A stretch of 64,000 nucleotides of DNA from Scylla paramamosain (taxonomy: Eukaryota; Arthropoda; Malacostraca; Decapoda; Portunidae): positions 19,394,267 through 19,458,266 of the forward strand of contig NC_087171.1 of assembly GCF_035594125.1 (NCBI RefSeq), given 5' to 3'. How positions within the stretch are numbered: position 1 is the first letter of the stretch; each line of letters opens with the position of its first letter. The notes under the pieces were generated by a model, which searched no databases, was not told where the DNA came from, and saw only the letters and a program-made list of their open reading frames with translations. This document shows, one piece after another, positions 12,621 to 23,893 of this stretch. The position numbers and the translations under genes are program-made.

Positions 12621-13934
12621 ACACCATTGCTATATTATTCCCCAGAGAGAAACATCGAGTATATTTTGTTCCACGGAAATTCCTCGATTCTTACCAAAAT
12701 CTCTGCTATTTGAAGAGAGAGAGTATTTCCATCTTACAAGTTTTCTACATTCTATACTACATCTCCTTGCTGTTTTCATTCATTATGCAAAGCACTAACT
12801 ACATTTGCATGCAATCGCTCAAGAAGAGAGTTGAAGGGCACCAAAGCTGATATAAATTTCTCCAAAGAAAGAGACAAAGGCGATGCAGACATTTAGAAGT
12901 GCGCTCCTCAGCTCATAACTCCTCTTTTCCTTTTGAGTCTATGGTAACTAGGAATCTTTCAACCGCAAAGTCAAATGTAACTTCCAGGTTTCATCCGTTT
13001 ATTTTTCCCAGATCTGAAGTTTGCGTTTATCGTGGACCGTTCAAAGAATAAACATCGGTGTGAACTACATGCCGCCTTCCCTTGACAGAACTTCAACTCG
13101 TCTCACCAAGATTCTTAGCTCGCACAGCCAACATAACACGTTCGACAGAAACACTCATGATGAAAGATGATTGTTTAATTATGTAAGGAAGCACCCAGTA
13201 GTTAACAAGTGCAAGAAGGCTGGTGTACCAAGTATTTGATAGACAATGCTAGTTTCGTTGAATTCCTGCTGTAATATAAGAACTCGATAACTTTATATAC
13301 GTTCGCAGTAATTACTAAAGACAATGTGCTTAATTGAAGTCTATTGTTCATCGTAACAGTAATGGATTTCCATGTCCGAAGTTTCAATACTAAGGCACTA
13401 AACATGATTACAATTCTATCTGACAATATGACGTTAATCAGATTTTGTGTGCTACATTTGGTGAGCTCAGACTTGTAGCTTTTACGCTTAGATGAAAAGA
13501 CAAACATTTATTCATATACGGGCACTGTTCACCTCTGTTTTGCTGGCGTTATTTTTGTAGCGTTAACAAAAACAAATGCCCTTTGATCCGCCGCAGACCT
13601 GAGAGCAGCATAGTGTAGGTCACAAGTCAAGTTAAATCCAGTCCTCCTTGACCTCCTCCACGACCGTCACTTGCGAAAAAACGAGTCAGAAGGTCATGAA
13701 ATTGCCACCCGCCAGCTGCCCGGGACACAAGACGTGATAAAGTGTGAGTGGCAGTGTTGAAATTCATACAAGGCCTTGAACTAACCTGAAATATGAGTGT
13801 GACCAACTTGACGGAATACATCCTCATACTTTTTTTCTTCTTCCTCGCTGCAGGTTTCATTTTGGTGATCCTGCAGCACCTGTTCCAGCTCGTAAAATAA
13901 ACTTACATATGAATGCTGTCGCTTTTTTAGTCAT
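12621..13934. other. Unique sequence, no gene seen
   Basis: Minus-strand frames at 13202-13507 and 13627-13860 show no recognisable domain or splice support. Confidence 0.45.
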
Positions 13935-14026
13935 ATGTACGAATGTTCGTTCATATTCTCTTTTCGTGTGTATGTAAGGATGCATATGATATTCTCCATG
14001 CTACTAAATTTTCCTAGCCACGCACA

Positions 14027-14073
14027 CCAGCATCATCATCATTACCACCACCACCACCACCACCACCACCACC
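14027..14073. repeat. (CAT)/(CAC)n trinucleotide array
   Basis: CATCATCATTA then perfect CAC triplets. It translates as poly-His on the plus strand and poly-Val/Met on the minus strand. Confidence 0.93.
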
Positions 14074-14389
14074 TTGAACCTCAGGCACAATATGACCTGA
14101 ATCAGCGAAATGAAAGACCCGAAAAAAAAAAAAAAGTTACCCCCCTCCAGTCCCTCCCGCCCGTGATAACTTCCATCCATAAACACGACCAGAATCCCCT
14201 CAGAGCGGGAACTCTCGTAATTTATCTTACATTTTGTCATCGAAAAACGGGTTCCTCGTGCGAGCACCTCTGCTAACTCACCGTGAAAATACGGACTGCT
14301 AACATTGCCTAAGCTGGGGACTGAGAGCTCCGAGCTAACTATTTTCGGGACATCGTTTTAAAGACAAAGACAGGGATTCTAAACTGATG

Positions 14390-14462
14390 GCTGGCTGGCT
14401 GGCTGGCTGGAAGGCTGGCTGGCGGGTTGGCTGGCTGGAAGGCTGGTTGGCTGGCTGGCTGA

Positions 14463-14502
<40 letters not shown>

Positions 14503-14636
14503 ATAGATGGATGGAAGGTTGGCTAGCTGGAAGGCTCGGTGGAAGGCTGGTTGGCTGGCTGGCTGGATGGAAAGCTGGCTGGCTGGCTGGGTGGAAGGCC
14601 GGCTGGCTGGCTGGCTGGGTGGAAGGCTGGCTGGCG
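14390..14636 (+). repeat. CTGG-based imperfect minisatellite, about 247 bp
   Basis: Runs of (CTGG)n are separated by GGAAGG, GGTTGG, GACTGA and GATGGAT variants. Higher-order blocks such as GGCTGGCTGGAAGGCTGG recur. Minus-strand translations give a Pro-Ala-Ser-Gln repeat that merely reflects the tetranucleotide phase. Confidence 0.92.
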
Positions 14637-14871
14637 GTGTGGCGAACATTTCCATTGCCTTGTTTGAGAACTGAATGATCTGTCAAAGCCTGGAACACCT
14701 GCCGGCTCCCGCACGCCGTCCAATAAGCGAGTCTCCGGACCAGTGCGAGTCTCTCTGACAACCCTCCCTCTCCCTCCTCAAAGTTTAGTCAACAGGCTCG
14801 GGGTAAAAATAATAGGAAACGAAATCAGAACCAAGGGACGTAGAAATGGATTACCTTGGATTACCAGTCTG

Positions 14872-15054
<183 letters not shown>

Positions 15055-15220
15055 GGAGACTGGCAGGGAAGGCCTTAGACAGAAAGAGAAAAGACAGATA
15101 GACGAACGGACAGATATACAGACAAAAAAACAGACAGATAGACAAGACAAAGAGATGTGCATCCATTATAAGAAACACGAAAAGCAATACTTGCAAGGAG
15201 TGCTTCAGTACCAGCAGTAG

Positions 15221-15257
15221 CAAGAATCACCACCACCACCACCATCACCACCATCCA
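15221..15257. repeat. (CAC)n trinucleotide array
   Basis: CAC triplets with two CAT variants. Confidence 0.92.
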
Positions 15258-15259
15258 CA

Positions 15260-15688
15260 ACAACGTGACCCCACCCAACAGTAGGCAGGTTACCGCTTCG
15301 CTAAAACCATTTCCCCGCACATGACTGAAATAAACATGTCTTTCCTGCAACTCCTAAACACACACTGCATAACATGGAAATATACAGTTGTTCCAGTACC
15401 ACAATTTAATTTTGAAGCAGCTGGAGGGAAAGGTAACTTTTAACATTGCATTGATTTCTTTCTTTCTCTTTCTTCTTTGTTGTTTCATTAATATCATGTT
15501 CTTGAACGTTTTGGTGGCTATATTGCTCTTTGTTCTTTTTTTTCTTTCTTTAGTTTTTACTCAATTTTACACATGGATAAAATGAGTAAAAATTGCAGTG
15601 GTACTTTTTTATAGCTTTTGAACTGAGTAGAGAAAAAAAAAAGAAAAAAAATAATTTGTGCCTTGATGCAAATCAATTACGTGAGGTG
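15260..15688. other. Unique AT-rich sequence, no gene seen
   Basis: T-rich (plus strand), then an A-rich 15630-15652 segment. No coding signal. Confidence 0.5.
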
Positions 15689-15689
15689 C

Positions 15690-16050
15690 AGGATTTGCCA
15701 AGGCTGTGACGCTTATTGATGAGGGAATATATGCAGCAAAACAGATCCATCATGAAAAAGATCCGAAATGGGAAGGATACAATTTCCAGGAGATCGATGG
15801 CTGTGGTATTTTCAGTGCACTGTCTTTAGCACTGAGAAAGTTGAAGTATGGGTGTTTCTACCTCTGGAATTAGAGGAAGCGCATACAGTCTGCGACTCCA
15901 TAATACGCTGGACGCAGACAGATGTGTGTCTTACATGAAGCAACAACGGCAGGGAGGTAAAATCATTACAATTCCAGGTCACTCATTCAGCAGAGACACA
16001 CTCTTAAAGAACTGTACATATGTAAAATATTCTTTTGAGTTTTTATGAGT
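15690..16050 (+). pseudogene. Possible decayed coding sequence, unidentified
   Basis: Three plus-strand frames each carry a long protein-like stretch. One ends at 15873 and contains AVTLIDEGIYAAKQIHHE and EIDGCGIFSALSLALRKLK. A second, overlapping 15760-15920, contains STEKVEVWVFLPLELEEAH. A third from 15848 contains CVSYMKQQRQGGKIITIPGH and ends at TGA 16046-16048. Frame switching over about 350 bp flanked by A-rich DNA suits a broken gene or transposon fragment. I recognise no family. Confidence 0.25.
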
Positions 16051-16054
16051 TGTG

Positions 16055-16745
16055 CGTAGAAAGTAACAATATTTCACGTAAAAAAAATAAATAAATAAAA
16101 AAATAAATAAAAAAATAAGACAATAAAAAAAGAACACTTTATTAACATGTACTTTTCATAACAATATTCTTCTACTTTTCATGATTTAATCAATTGTAAT
16201 CTTAGAGGGAAACTTGAAAAAAGAAAGATATTTTTTTTTGTACAGGTTTTAGTTAAAAAAAAAAGTGAAAAAATCTATTTAAAAATTTTTATCTGATAAT
16301 TAGGATATGCTCCTTACTTAAGGAATCAAATACAAACGAATAATTGAATAAACTCAAGATGAAACGGAATATTAAAGGTATTTTTAATTGAATACGCTGG
16401 CAAAGATTATATCATATGGCACACTAGAATTTCTCTTATTCATCATCAAGAAATACACCTACTCAAACTATATTATACAATATAGATAGATAGAAAGACA
16501 GATAAATAGACAGATAGATACATATAGATAAATAGATATGCCACATGAACATCGGAATATCGAAATAAAATCATTTTCTGAGTTATCCCTTCCCTTCCCT
16601 TCTCTAAATTAAACTAAATAGCAGAATTTACCAACGAATAGAATACAAAATGAACAAAAGCCGCATATTTCACGAGCGGCTAAATTTGTGGGGACGTTCG
16701 TAGCCAGGATTTTCATCACCGGTGACGGCTCGTCTATCGTTTCTG
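16055..16745. other. AT-rich unique sequence with a GATA-like patch
   Basis: AAAT-rich at 16080-16130. A GATA/GACA/AAAT-like degenerate tetranucleotide patch lies at 16482-16540. No gene seen. Confidence 0.5.
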
Positions 16746-16753
16746 TTATTCCT

Positions 16754-16867
<114 letters not shown>

Positions 16868-17520
16868 GATAGTTTGAGATCTGACTGGATTTTTATAAAA
16901 TTTAACCTCGCTTTCCCTGATAACTGATCTGCCTCGATATATATTCAGGGTGAGCGTGTCTATCACATCAAACATGCAACACTACACAGGCGCTGGCCAA
17001 CACCCTCATATTGATGACTGCAAGTCCCTCTGTATTTACTGTTACGTGAAATATAAAACAATCTCCATTTTTTAACAATACGGTAAACAAAAACTCACGT
17101 AAATTAAGATAAGAAAAAAAATGGTATCAAATTACAGGAAGAGTTATCATTCCTGAAAATCGAAGCTCAACCACAAAAAAAAAAAGTTTCACAGACAGAT
17201 ACCATTACGATATTTGTTAAAGATGAAAGGATGTGATGATAAAATCTGTGCTTCCCACAGGGATTTTTTTCTTTATGTTGTGTATGAATAGAAACATGAA
17301 CTGAGGTGGTGAGGATTAGAGTAAGTTACCGCTCGCCACCAGCCATGAGAGATGAGGTGGTGTGAGTGAGTGTCTGTGCCTGCAAACACATCACTCCCTC
17401 GTGCTCCCTTCCTGACCACGTGATTGGGAGTCTGCCTCTCTCCTCCCTCTGTTCAAAGTCATATCAATCCCTCCATGCCTTCCCTCTATCTTGTTTACTC
17501 CATACGTTCATATTGGTACT

Positions 17521-17522
<2 letters not shown>

Positions 17523-17592
<70 letters not shown>
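17523..17592. repeat. (CT)n microsatellite, 70 bp
   Basis: Perfect CT repeat. Confidence 0.97.
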
Positions 17593-17594
<2 letters not shown>

Positions 17595-17633
17595 GAATAT
17601 ATTTCATTAGCAGAAATGTTACGGTATAAAATA

Positions 17634-17669
<36 letters not shown>
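17634..17669. repeat. (TAG)n trinucleotide array
   Basis: Perfect TAG/GTA repeat beginning 42 bp after the CT array. Confidence 0.95.
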
Positions 17670-18002
17670 AAAAGAAAAAAAGAAAAAAGCAACAATTCAA
17701 ATATACGCATTTGCTGATATTCTGTGTACGAATGTATGGAGAAAAAAAATGTCACTATCCACGGTAAAGGTATTGACTCCTGCAGAAAATAAATAAAGAT
17801 TGGAAAGTTATGGTGACTGCTCCGTTACATTGGCAGTGCTAGTGGAAAGAGGGAACTGCAGAGGAAGTTCACTATATCCCATATTCAGAAACGCTTTGCT
17901 CTCTCACCACGACTATTTTCAAAGGCCACCGAGATGATTTGCTGGATTCTCAAGTGTTTCTCCTGTTAACCTGTCACTACGGTCATAAAACACATTTAAA
18001 AA

Positions 18003-18040
18003 CCCGTATAACTTCAAATAGAACCTTTTAAATGTAGTGG
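18003..18040 (+). repeat. Direct repeat pair, copy 1
   Basis: CCCGTATAACTTCAAATAG onward for about 38 bp, matched at 18061-18098 with about four differences. The period is 58 bp. Confidence 0.9.
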
Positions 18041-18060
18041 ACTATAAAAACAACTGAAGA

Positions 18061-18098
18061 CCCATGTAACTTCAAATAGAACCTTTTGAATGTTGTGA
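18061..18098 (+). repeat. Direct repeat pair, copy 2
   Basis: Second unit, sharing AACTTCAAATAGAACCTTTT exactly with the first. The spacer between units is 20 bp. Confidence 0.9.
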
Positions 18099-18358
18099 TG
18101 GTGCGGAGTAGAAGTGTTTCAAAATATGATGCAATGTCAAGAGCAGAGGGAATAAAGAAATCTCACAGGAAAAGATGGCGAAATAAGGTGAGGAAGTATT
18201 GAATCCCAGGGAGCCACCAGGTGTCCAAGAAGTGAATGAAATATCACGAAGCTGCTACTCGGACTGTCGACGGGCTTCTTTAATGTATGGTTGTGGGCAT
18301 AGTAGATGGATTGTATACACAGTAGTAGTATCAGAAGCAGCGCCAGTAAAGGGGCTTC

Positions 18359-18814
18359 ATGTTCTACACAAAATCGCACATGCGCGCGCACGGAGCACAC
18401 AAAAGGAGCAGCCTCGTCCAGGGTGGTGCATGGAAACGAGGACATCGGTGTCAGGAGCGACTTCCTTTATACTCTGAAGAAAGGCTGGCCACCGCAGACG
18501 AGAGGACAGAGGCGGTAATGATTCCAGTGTATTGCCTACACTTAGGGCGGGAGAGGGCTTCGTGTTTATGTACTACGGAAGATAAGTATATGCAAAGGAA
18601 TGGGAATAGGAAGGAATCTACCCATGTCGCGTTCACGTTTACAATACTACAATCACTAGAAAATATAGCCATATGTACAGGAAAGAGTCCATCAGTTCAG
18701 TACTATAGATTAAGGTATAAGCATATGACTTATGCCCATGTCCCTCACATCTATCGCCTAATGCACTTCAGCAAGACATATAAGACCCATTTCTCTTGGC
18801 TCACTACAGCTTAA
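18359..18814 (+). CDS. Longest repeat-free ATG frame, probably non-coding
   Basis: An ATG-to-TAA frame of 151 codons with ordinary complexity, starting MFYTKSHMRAHGAHKR. It has no recognisable domain, signal peptide or membrane segment, and the later half is AT-rich with random-looking residues. The end overlaps the acceptor-like sequence before 18810. Length is the only support. Confidence 0.13.
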   Translation: MFYTKSHMRAHGAHKRSSLVQGGAWKRGHRCQERLPLYSEERLATADERTEAVMIPVYCLHLGRERASCLCTTEDKYMQRNGNRKESTHVAFTFTILQSLENIAICTGKSPSVQYYRLRYKHMTYAHVPHIYRLMHFSKTYKTHFSWLTTA

Positions 18815-18996
18815 CTAGAACGAATACAATGGTCGATTCCTACATCGCTAAGCATAGAGAGGCAGCTAAATTAAGAAATACGCGTCATCCACTCTCAGCA
18901 CGTTATCCTCACCGATCTGAAACAAAAGCCACACCACAGGCGAGGAGACAGTCTCACCTCAACTGGGAACGACGAGCCACAGTGCGCATGATAAGG
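18810..18996 (+). CDS. Candidate internal exon, unidentified
   Basis: A pyrimidine-rich acceptor (TTTCTCTTGGCTCACTACAG, ending 18809) and a near-consensus donor (AGG then GTAAGA at 18997) bracket 187 bp. One frame is open across the whole segment and finishes on a complete codon at the donor. The peptide is strongly basic, with DSYIAKHREAAKLRNTRH and ARRQSHLNWERRATVRMIR. An internal ATG at 18829 could alternatively start translation. No family is recognised. Confidence 0.28.
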
Positions 18997-18999
18997 GTA

Positions 19000-19400
19000 A
19001 GAGGCCTCAGTCAATGGGTTTGAACGAGTAAAAATGTCGTTTCCACACGCGTGGCTGAGCAGTCTGCGATGACGTCGTTTCCTTGGGTTTCTCCTGACTG
19101 CCTTCCCCTTTGTGCACGGGTACTTAGCGGGGAGCAGACGAGGCCACAACCAATCGCCTCCTGCTCCTCATCGTTACAGCCGCGGCCACTCCTTTCACAC
19201 GCCAACACAAAGGGCGACTTTTTCACTGCAATTTGTAAGGCGCTCAATGGCCTTAACACAGCTCCCGGGAGGAATAAAAGGAGGCATATTTCCATTCTTT
19301 TGTAATAAGAAAATCCTTTTTAATGGTTTTCTTTCGTTAGTATTCCGTGAAATTGTACGACATTAGTTCTTGATTACAATGGGTGGGCGGTCGTTTTCCA
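19000..19400. other. CpG-containing unique sequence, no gene called
   Basis: Relatively GC- and CpG-rich. Frames on both strands (19011-19366) are open but mutually overlapping and featureless. Confidence 0.45.
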
Positions 19401-19404
19401 CTCT

Positions 19405-19418
19405 CACTCTCTCTCTCT

Positions 19419-19461
<43 letters not shown>

Positions 19462-19490
19462 CTATCAATCTATTCATCTATCTATCTTTA
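19405..19490. repeat. Compound (CT)n-(GT)n-(ATCT)n microsatellite
   Basis: CT at 19405-19420, GT at 19421-19459, then ATCT-like units to 19487. Confidence 0.95.
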
Positions 19491-19507
19491 GCAGTAGCAG
19501 CAATTAT

Positions 19508-19517
19508 AATAATGATG

Positions 19518-19554
<37 letters not shown>

Positions 19555-19562
19555 TAACAACA
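19508..19562. repeat. (AAT)n trinucleotide array
   Basis: ATA/AAT triplets with GATGAT and GATAAC variants at the edges. Confidence 0.94.
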
Positions 19563-19967
19563 ACAGTTTAGGTTGTAAAAGAGGCCGTTATATGTAGCAG
19601 TAATAGAGAACAAGAGAAGGAGGAGGAGGAGGAGGATATTATGTACTTGATTTATACCCATACGAATTTCCTGTTCCGTGCTGTATTATGAGCAGGAAAC
19701 TTGTTGATACGGGGAAGACACGTGTTGCAGTCTTGCGTCTGGCAGCGGTATCCTCGTTAAGCCTCGCCGCCCGCCTCTAAAATACACGTTATAATTACCG
19801 GCTACACTTTAATCGCGCAATTTCGTGCTCTGTATGTTGTGTTGGGGATTCAGAAAGAGGAGGGAGATGGCGCGGCAACTATTCCGTTCTGTGAAAGTGT
19901 CGAGGAAAGAGTGCTGTTTGTATGAATGATGTCAGTGTGTTTTCTCTCCAAGCGGTATTCAATGCAG

Positions 19968-20380
19968 ATTTTTTTTTTTCTTTTACCTTTCTATAACTGG
20001 TGTGAGAGGTATCTTGTTTTATCCTTTAGTCTTCTCCCTCTTGCTCTTTCTTCTTTGGTTAATTTGCCTTCTTTGACTTGCTTCTTTCTTTTTTTTTCTT
20101 CGATTTCGTATTTTTTAAAATTTTCTTTTTATTTCCTCCTCCTTCATTTTCGTTTTCTTTTCTTTCCTTTCTCGTCCTCCTTCTCGTTCTCGTACTTGTC
20201 CTCCTCCTCCTCTTCCTTTTCTTCTTCTTCGTCTTCATCTCGTCCTTGTCCTCCTCCTCCTCCTACTCCTTGTTCTTCCTCTTCATGTCCTTTTTCCTAT
20301 TATCATCACTCATCTCTACCTCCGTCATGCTATTCTTCATCTCGATCTTTGTCCCCATCCCCTTCTTTCATCTATCTGAC
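19968..20380 (+). repeat. Pyrimidine-rich strand, about 400 bp
   Basis: The plus strand is dominated by T and C with TTC, CTCCT and TCG units. Plus-strand frames 19926-20414 and 20078-20386 give only Phe/Ser/Leu-rich peptides, so I do not call a gene. Confidence 0.8.
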
Positions 20381-20414
20381 TACTGACAGGACGACTCATT
20401 CAAGTTCAAGATAA

Positions 20415-21145
20415 TCTTTTACCTCATTTCCTGAAAGTTTCTTGACATGCCATTTCACATTTTATTATAAGCAATAGTAATCTGTCTAATGCATTTTCTA
20501 CTTCGTTCATGCCCTTGCACATGAATCATAAACAACTTGTAAGGAATATAATCGACTCCTTTACTGTGATATGCGACAATTCACATCACTAGCAGGAAAC
20601 TATAAAATCTTTATAAGGATCCACAAGAAAGAATGGGATTAAAAAGAATAGATTTTGCAATTTTTGGTCAATGTAATGTTTGGTGGTGGTTGCATAATAA
20701 GACGAGACGCCTCAAAGTGGTTAATGAGTGAGGGAAGACGAACCAAATAGCAATGTAATTTGTACTTTGGCTACCTAATACTATTTTAATGTATATTCTT
20801 TTCCTTTAATCCCCTCTGACGTGAATAATAAAGTATGTAGAAATGTATCAATGAGTCTTGCGTAGGTTCAGTTAACCTTTTACATACTAATTCACTATTT
20901 CGGTTGATTTGGTGAATGAGGAGGTATATTTGTATCTATTTATTTATTCAGAGAGGAGTGGGAGATTGATAATGAGGTTCTTTTTTTATTCACTTATTTA
21001 TGTATTCCTACGAAGTGCAGCAACTCGTTCGCCCCATGACATTCCTCCTCTATTTATTTATCGTTCTTCATTACAAGTCACTTCTCATTTACATACTGAT
21101 TATTATTATCCTCCCTACCTGGTTATTGGATTGTCTCATATATAT
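20415..21145. other. Unique AT-rich sequence, no gene seen
   Basis: TTTA-rich patches at 20935-20950 and 21045-21062. No coding or repeat signal otherwise. Confidence 0.5.

Positions 21146-21146
<1 letters not shown>

Positions 21147-21211
<65 letters not shown>
21147..21211. repeat. (CT)n microsatellite, 65 bp
   Basis: Perfect CT repeat. Confidence 0.97.
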
Positions 21212-21215
<4 letters not shown>

Positions 21216-21889
21216 TCATCAAATCATGCGTCATTTTGTTTGACATTCTCTGAAAACCAACATGTGATTACAACGTTCCGGAATCTCTGGGGAATGTGTC
21301 CACGAATTCCCTTTTAAAATCCCTCGTCTGAGCAAAGAACATAATAGCATACCGAATGGCAACCTATTTAAAACTTTAGGAGGGATGGTAGAAGGACACA
21401 CACACACACACACACACACGATCTTCTGAAACGTATTCCTAAATTAGATCCTCAAACTTGCACCTATGAAGCAGTCTAAGGTACACCAGACACCCAATAC
21501 TACCACCATACTTTTTATTTCACTGTCCTGACAAATAAATTGCCTTCAGTCTATGCAAACAGTGACGCAATCCCAGTTGGTGTGAATGAAATGTTTACCA
21601 ACGAACTAATTTTTGAACAGTACAAAAAAGTTTTATGAGAATTAGCACACCGAGTACGAAGTGGCATTAATCACATGTGTTATTCATATAATTGGGCGCC
21701 TGTGGTACTCACACACACACACACACACACGTCCATTTCCCTTCATTTGCACAAAAAAGATAAATATACATGTTGTTTTATAATATTATCTCTCAGAATA
21801 TTCATACCAAAATACCACATGAACTGAAAGGTGGACATTTTAGCTATTGTGAACAGGATGAAAAATGGTGATGGTGGTGATGGTGAAAG

Positions 21890-21941
21890 TTGCTGCTGTT
21901 ACTGCTGCTGCTGCTGCTCCTGCTACTACTGCTGCTGCTGC

Positions 21942-21976
<35 letters not shown>

Positions 21977-22050
21977 TTAAATATTTTCCTCCTCCTCCTC
22001 CACCTCCTACTTTCTTCTTCTTCTTCTTCTTCTTCTTCTTCCACTTCATC
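21890..22050. repeat. Compound trinucleotide tract (GCT, GTT, CCT, CTT)
   Basis: Blocks of GCT/CTG, then GTT (21947-21975), then CCT (21988-22004) and TTC/CTT (22010-22040). The successive change of triplet type gives long open frames on both strands, all low complexity. Confidence 0.93.
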
Positions 22051-22365
22051 ATCGTCTTCTCGTCCTCTTCTTCAATGGTTGCGTATATAATCCTGCTGTG
22101 CTTTGCTGCATGAGTCGCATATTAATTATTTGCTTCATGTCTGACAAATCTTGGCAGGGAAACACATACATACATGCAAATCCCTTGAGGTCTTCATTAG
22201 GCCAGGGTAATGGGTAGTCGTGTTAAAGCCTTACTGAAATCCGTCTGCTACATCCATCCTGAAACGTTGCCACTGGATAGAATGGGAAGGACAGACAATG
22301 AGAGAGGTGAAGGAGAAAAAGTTTGCGTGTATGAATGAGGGTTGATCGATTAATCATAAAAAAGA

Positions 22366-22370
22366 AGAAG

Positions 22371-22423
<53 letters not shown>

Positions 22424-22463
22424 GAAGAACAAGACCGAGAAGAACAAGAACAAGAACAAGAGC

Positions 22464-22500
<37 letters not shown>

Positions 22501-22506
22501 CTGATG
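22366..22506. repeat. (AAC)n with (AAG) interruptions, about 140 bp
   Basis: AAC triplets interrupted by AAG/GACCGAG units at 22421-22462, then AAC again. Frames give poly-Asn or poly-Leu/Val only. Confidence 0.95.
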
Positions 22507-22509
22507 ATT

Positions 22510-23275
22510 ACACCAACAAAAATGACAATGATGATGATAATGATGAAGAAAATAAGTAATAAAAAAAAAATCACAACAGCAACAATTATAAGAAAAGAAC
22601 GATCAAATAATAATAACAAAAACTGCCTGCTGTGTCAGAGCCTTCACCACCCCAGTGGCTGCCCATCCGTAAATTTTACACCGACACACAACCATTCCCG
22701 CCGTGTCAAATGTGCACCACAGTATACGCGTCAAAGTGAACACACCTCTACTCACACAATCTCAAGTATGAACACCACCACATCTGCCGTCTTGAAATTT
22801 CCATCACTATCTCCACCACCATTACCGCAACACATAACACAGCCACGACTGTCACTACTGCCAAGACTACTACACCACCACCATCACTGATATACTCATT
22901 GAACATTGTAAGATTACCTCTATCATCATATCACGTGTCCCTTCCTCCCTTGCCTACACAATGGTTCATACCAAACACTAGCTTAAATATGCAGCTGGAA
23001 TATTACTTTTAAACTACAAAATAGAAGATAATGGTGTTTAAAACTTTGTGGTATTCATATACATTCATTCATATGATTAATACTAACTACATGGGAACTC
23101 TGTGAAAAGAGTGAGGGCTGAAACAAAGCGATGACTGGCAGGCTCTTCACTGTGATTTTGCTGGTGAACATAACACGAGGTTCATGTCTAGCGACATTCA
23201 TAATTGTTTTACTCAGCATATGCAAATGAAAGGCAGCCATAATATGTTAAAACTTTTCATCATAGTATATACCCT
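22510..23275. other. Unique sequence with scattered CAC triplets, no gene seen
   Basis: CAC/ACC-rich patches at 22640-22890, otherwise AT-rich. Confidence 0.5.
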
Positions 23276-23277
23276 TT

Positions 23278-23317
<40 letters not shown>

Positions 23318-23350
23318 GTGTGTGTGTGTGTTGGTGGGTGGGTGGGTGGG
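23278..23350. repeat. (GT)n microsatellite grading into GGGT units
   Basis: GT with a GC interruption, then TGGTGGGTGGGT units at 23331-23350. Confidence 0.94.
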
Positions 23351-23822
23351 TGTGCGCGTGCATTAGTCATGTAATTTGTCAACATTTCCCCAAGCCAGCT
23401 CACTATCATAACAAAATTACATTCCTTCTCCGCAAAATAAACTCGGGAAAGAGACTGATGATGTTGATTCGTTTTGATTCTACGAAGATCTAGGAAATTA
23501 CACTGAGGGTCCGTTTTCTTTCTCTCTGGTCCGGTAAGTGATGCCCTCCTTCCAGATTCCATTAGGGTGCGTTTTATGATCAATGCAGTGGTCACAAAAC
23601 ACGCCATCCATCAGGCAGGTGCCGTGGCGAGACTGTAATTTTGCAGCCTGTCACTTTTTATCACGAAGGTAACGTAGTGGAACTCATTCTGCTAAATCTT
23701 GCTTTGTGTTCGGTACTGTTTGAAAATAGCTGAATAAAAGCGTGTTTACCAGAGCAAATCCCCACGTTTTAAAGAGTTACCAGATATCTGAATGGTCATG
23801 GGGTATCCTGTTTTGTATTGCT

Positions 23823-23825
<3 letters not shown>

Positions 23826-23891
<66 letters not shown>
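23826..23891. repeat. (GT)n microsatellite, 66 bp
   Basis: Perfect GT repeat. The downstream flank begins TATTCTC, as also seen after the array ending at 39209. Confidence 0.97.

Positions 23892-23893
<2 letters not shown>

Noticed and set aside
14335..14761. Minus-strand Pro-Ala-Ser-Gln repeat protein of 106-140 codons
   Set aside because: Three different frames give equivalent repeats because the CTGG tetranucleotide lacks stops. It is a minisatellite translation.
23271..23350. GGGT units as telomere-like sequence
   Set aside because: Only about five GGGT units grading out of a GT array; the arthropod telomere unit TTAGG is not present as a repeat.
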